A DNA stretch of 6,276 bases from an uncultured Chloroflexota bacterium (lineage in GTDB: Bacteria; Chloroflexota; Dehalococcoidia; SM23-28-2; RBG-16-64-32). A program made the position numbers and the translations under genes. Below are positions 4,066 to 6,276 of this stretch, piece after piece. The stretch lies in contig CAJXNA010000127.1 in assembly GCA_913056415.1 (NCBI GenBank), forward strand, positions 1 through 6,276. Reading direction: 5' to 3'. Position 1 is the first letter of the stretch. Every line of letters begins with the position of its first letter. Under the pieces are notes generated by a model. That model saw only the letters and a list, made by a program, of their open reading frames with translations, was not told the DNA's origin and did not search any database.

Positions 4066-5529
4066 ATGGCCGTTAAGTGGAGAGAGACGCTAGAGAAGAT
4101 AGACGACCAGCGCTGGCTGCTCCCCAAAGAGTACAAGCCCGGGATGCGGGTGCCGGGGCTTGTGTTCGCTTCGGAGAAGATGTTGGGGGTGATCGGCCAG
4201 GACCAGGCGCTGGAGCAGGTGGCGAACGTCGCCTTCCTGCCCGGCATCGTCAACTATTCCATGGCTATGCCGGACATTCACTGGGGCTACGGCTTCCCCA
4301 TCGGCGGGGTGGCGGCGATGCGGGTGGAGGACGGCGTCATCTCCCCCGGCGGCGTCGGCTTCGACATCAACTGCGGCACGCGGGTGATGCGCACCAGCCT
4401 CAGGGAGGATGAGGTACGGCCGCACCTGAAGGAGCTGGTGAACCAGATATTCCGGGACATCCCCGCCGGCATCGGCGGCTCGGGCCTGGTGAAGGTCTCG
4501 ATGAAGGAGATCGACGAGGTGATGGTACAGGGGGTGGGGTGGGCGCTGGAGCAGGGCTACGCCTGGCCGGAGGACGTTGATGCGGTGGAGGGCGGAGGTG
4601 CGCTCAAGGGCGCGAACACGGATAAGGTGAGCAAGCGCGCCAAGCAGCGGGGGGCTCCGCAGCTAGGCACTTTAGGCTCAGGCAACCACTTCCTGGAGAT
4701 ACAGGTCATCGATGAGGTGTACGACAGCGAGAAGGCGGAGACGATGGGCATCGACGGGCCGGGTCAGGTGATGGTGTTCATCCACTGCGGCTCGCGGGGG
4801 CTGGGCCACCAGACCTGCCAGGACTACCTGGAGGTGATGGAGGAAGCGGCCTCGAAGTACAAGATCCAGCTACCGGACAAGCAGCTCGCGTGCGCGCCCA
4901 TCGGCTCTAAGGAGGGGCAGGACTACCTGGGGGCGATGACGGCAGCGGCCAACTTCGCGTTCTGCAACCGCCAGCTGATCGCCCACTGGACGCGACAGGC
5001 GTTCCAGCGGGTGCTGGGCCGCGACGCCCGCGAGGAGCTGGGGATGCACCTGGTGTACGACGTGGCGCACAACATCGCCAAGATCGAGCAGCACCGGGTG
5101 AACGGGAAAGAGATGACGGTATGCGTGCATCGGAAGGGGGCGACGCGGGCGTTCCCGCCCGGGCATCCAGACGTGCCCAGGCGGTATCAGCAAACCGGGC
5201 AGCCGGTTCTGGTGCCGGGGGACATGGCGCGCTACTCCTACATCTGCGCCGGCACGGAGCAGGCGATGAGCGAGACGTGGGGCTCCAGCTGCCACGGGGC
5301 GGGCCGGGTGCAGAGCCGTCACGCGGCGAAGCGGATGCTGAAGGGGGTGGACGTGGCGCGGCGGCTGGCCCAGCGCGGCATCTACGTACGGGCGCAGAAC
5401 CGCGGCCTGCTGGCGGAGGAGGCGAGCGAGGCGTACAAGGACGTGGCGGAGGTGGTGGACGTGCTGGACGAGGCGGGGATCGCGGGCAAGGTGGCGCGCA
5501 TGCGGCCGATCGGGGTGATCAAGGGGTAG
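4066..5529 (+). CDS. rtcB: RNA-splicing ligase RtcB (tRNA-splicing/RNA repair ligase)
   Basis: GTP- and Mn(II)-dependent RNA ligase that joins a 3'-phosphate or 2',3'-cyclic phosphate to a 5'-OH, used in tRNA splicing or RNA repair. It has 487 residues, full length for the family (about 480 in Pyrococcus). All key residues are present: GGVGFDINCGTR with Asp100 and Cys103, LGSGNHFLEIQ with His208, HCGSRGLGH with His240, AHNIAK with His335, HRKGATRAFPPGHP (355-368), and SCHGAGRVQSR with His410, which aligns with the Pyrococcus histidine that carries GMP. The C-terminus PIGVIKG is canonical. No insertion or intein is seen, and codon use matches the neighbours. It follows archease by 26 bases. 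No RtcA cyclase or sigma-54 regulator RtcR lies beside it, unlike the E. coli rtc operon. The physiological RNA substrate here is unknown. Confidence 0.98.
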   Translation: MAVKWRETLEKIDDQRWLLPKEYKPGMRVPGLVFASEKMLGVIGQDQALEQVANVAFLPGIVNYSMAMPDIHWGYGFPIGGVAAMRVEDGVISPGGVGFDINCGTRVMRTSLREDEVRPHLKELVNQIFRDIPAGIGGSGLVKVSMKEIDEVMVQGVGWALEQGYAWPEDVDAVEGGGALKGANTDKVSKRAKQRGAPQLGTLGSGNHFLEIQVIDEVYDSEKAETMGIDGPGQVMVFIHCGSRGLGHQTCQDYLEVMEEAASKYKIQLPDKQLACAPIGSKEGQDYLGAMTAAANFAFCNRQLIAHWTRQAFQRVLGRDAREELGMHLVYDVAHNIAKIEQHRVNGKEMTVCVHRKGATRAFPPGHPDVPRRYQQTGQPVLVPGDMARYSYICAGTEQAMSETWGSSCHGAGRVQSRHAAKRMLKGVDVARRLAQRGIYVRAQNRGLLAEEASEAYKDVAEVVDVLDEAGIAGKVARMRPIGVIKG

Positions 5530-5640
5530 CGGGGCCAGCGACGACGCGGCGCTACCAGGCGAGGGGGTGGGCCAGCAACAGCCAGAGCCACGCTAAGATT
5601 GATGTTCCGGTTTGGCAGGTCTCGCTCCTACCGTCACAGG

Positions 5641-6141
5641 TTATTCAACAACCACCTCGGGGAAGGGCTGGCAGGCCAATAGAATATCGCGGTCCAGGCC
5701 GAAAGGATCAGGGCCTGTGGGGTGATCGTGCGTTACGAAAACATCTAGCCTATATGTCCCTGGGTCGAAACACCCCAGGTCAAAGTCGTTTATCTCAAGG
5801 TCGCCATCTGCGTCACTGGTTATTGGGTCACTGGTAACGATGTCGACATCGCCGGTAAAGTCCCCGGGGACAGCTAGTTGAATAGTTACCGTGACTTCAT
5901 ACGCGTGATCGGGTCTCAGGTTTTTCGCGTTTACACCCGAGACCTCTATGCAGTCTTCCTGTGTTGCTCGAACTTTCCCGAAGCCGCTAGCACCTGTTTC
6001 GGTGGCAAACCTGTCGTTCATATCGAATGTCTCAAATGTTGGTTTGCCAGCTAGTGCGGTCCCGCCCCCGCCGAACAGGGGCACGGCCATGGCGGCGAGC
6101 AGCGCCGCCGTGAACACGAAGGCTAGGATGGACTTTCGCAT
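5641..6141 (-). CDS. Small secreted protein of unknown function
   Basis: I do not recognise this family. It has 166 residues and begins with a clear Sec signal peptide: Lys3, hydrophobic 5-23, probable cleavage after ALA at 29-31. The mature part is acidic and looks beta-rich, as in an Ig-like or C2-like domain: alternating hydrophobic strands such as HAYEVTVTIQLAVPG (79-93), then a turn-rich acidic stretch SDADGDLEINDFD (109-121). In that stretch Asp110, 112, 114 and 121 sit like a calcium-loop pattern. Cys64, Cys124 and Cys157 are present, so one pair could form a disulfide. No lipobox or C-terminal anchor is visible, so it is probably released or loosely bound. ATG 6141 has GGGAGGTG (6154-6147) five bases upstream and a near-consensus promoter, so it is likely well expressed. 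Its DNA is visibly less GC-rich than its neighbours. It converges with rtcB. Confidence 0.8.
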   Translation of the reverse strand: MRKSILAFVFTAALLAAMAVPLFGGGGTALAGKPTFETFDMNDRFATETGASGFGKVRATQEDCIEVSGVNAKNLRPDHAYEVTVTIQLAVPGDFTGDVDIVTSDPITSDADGDLEINDFDLGCFDPGTYRLDVFVTHDHPTGPDPFGLDRDILLACQPFPEVVVE

Positions 6142-6146
6142 TGTTG

Positions 6147-6154
6147 CACCTCCC
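6147..6154 (-). promoter_or_regulatory. Strong ribosome binding site of the secreted-protein gene
   Basis: GGGAGGTG read on the minus strand, five bases before ATG 6141. It confirms the start, which also coincides with the beginning of a signal peptide. Confidence 0.7.
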
Positions 6155-6172
6155 GCAAATTAAGGTTCTGCA

Positions 6173-6201
6173 AGTATAAGCTGCCTTATGTAACGTGTCA
6201 A
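6173..6201 (-). promoter_or_regulatory. Near-consensus sigma-70 promoter of the secreted-protein gene
   Basis: On the minus strand TTGACA (6201-6196) is separated by exactly 17 bases from TATACT (6178-6173). That is six of six and five of six consensus bases with optimal spacing. Transcription should begin near 6166, leaving a leader of about 24 bases. It is the best promoter in the window and starts only 10 bases after the putative stop codon at 6213-6211. Confidence 0.75.
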
Positions 6202-6210
6202 GCCCTATCG

Positions 6211-6276
6211 CTATTTCTCCCGCGACGCTTCGGGCACGTCCGTGGCCTTGGCGCCGCGAGTGACCATGACCCGGTG
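6211..6276 (-). CDS. C-terminal end of a gene entering from the right edge (partial)
   Basis: Read from the right edge on the minus strand, one frame gives 21 codons ending HRVMVTRGAKATDVPEASRE-K, then TAG at 6213-6211. Eighteen of the 21 codons end in G or C, like the real genes here. The frame stops just before a promoter, as expected for the end of a preceding gene. I cannot assign a family from so short a piece. It could be chance, given how GC-rich the region is. Confidence 0.4.
   Translation of the reverse strand, partial: HRVMVTRGAKATDVPEASREK

Noticed and set aside
5530..5640. Terminator between rtcB and the convergent secreted-protein gene
   Set aside because: I looked for paired arms but found only 4-base matches such as GTGG/CCAC and no T-run, so nothing is supportable in this gap.
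5121..5837. Plus-strand frame overlapping the end of rtcB and running into the secreted-protein gene
   Set aside because: Its translation is a Gly/Arg/Ala-rich out-of-frame product of rtcB, then antisense to a signal-peptide-bearing gene.

Overview
This is a GC-rich bacterial window with densely packed genes, non-ATG starts (a TTG and probably a CTG) and strong AAGG/GGAGG-type ribosome binding sites. No marker settles the taxonomy. The PT/PS-repeat-linked, tail-anchored secreted cupredoxin, the Lit-family membrane protein and the archease-RtcB pair would fit Chloroflexota or another deep-branching, mostly monoderm lineage, but that placement is inference.

Layout from left to right. (1) Positions 71-880, minus strand: a four-helix membrane protein of the DUF1461/TIGR01906 family, to which the lipoprotein intramolecular transacylase Lit belongs. 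Its best start appears to be a CTG at 880. (2) Positions 1010-1795, plus strand: a full-length two-domain MazG nucleotide pyrophosphohydrolase, divergent from the first gene. The two promoters seem to share one -35 element at 947-953. (3) Positions 1875-2453, plus strand: a thioredoxin-fold protein with only one cysteine. (4) A long GC-rich hairpin at 2477-2510 separates it from a convergent gene. (5) Positions 2525-3253, minus strand: a secreted plastocyanin-like cupredoxin with a Pro-rich linker and a C-terminal membrane anchor. (6) Positions 3254-3595: a gene-free stretch with two strong inverted repeats and an orphan Shine-Dalgarno sequence. (7) Positions 3617-4039 and 4066-5529, plus strand: archease and RtcB, a two-gene RNA-ligation operon. 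(8) Positions 5641-6141, minus strand: a small secreted protein of unknown function behind a near-consensus sigma-70 promoter. (9) Positions 6211-6276, minus strand: probably the last 21 codons of a gene entering from the right.

How the genes work together: only archease and RtcB form a clear functional unit. RtcB joins RNA 3'-phosphate or 2',3'-cyclic-phosphate ends to 5'-OH ends using GTP and Mn(II), and archease activates RtcB and allows multiple turnovers. The other genes look like separate housekeeping or envelope functions: lipoprotein acyl-chain remodelling, NTP-pool sanitation, a thioredoxin-like protein, surface copper/electron transfer, and an unknown secreted protein. I do not see a defence system, mobile element, CRISPR array, rRNA or tRNA. 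The least explained parts are the structured intergenic stretch before the RNA-ligase operon, the unknown secreted protein, and the start of the Lit-like gene.
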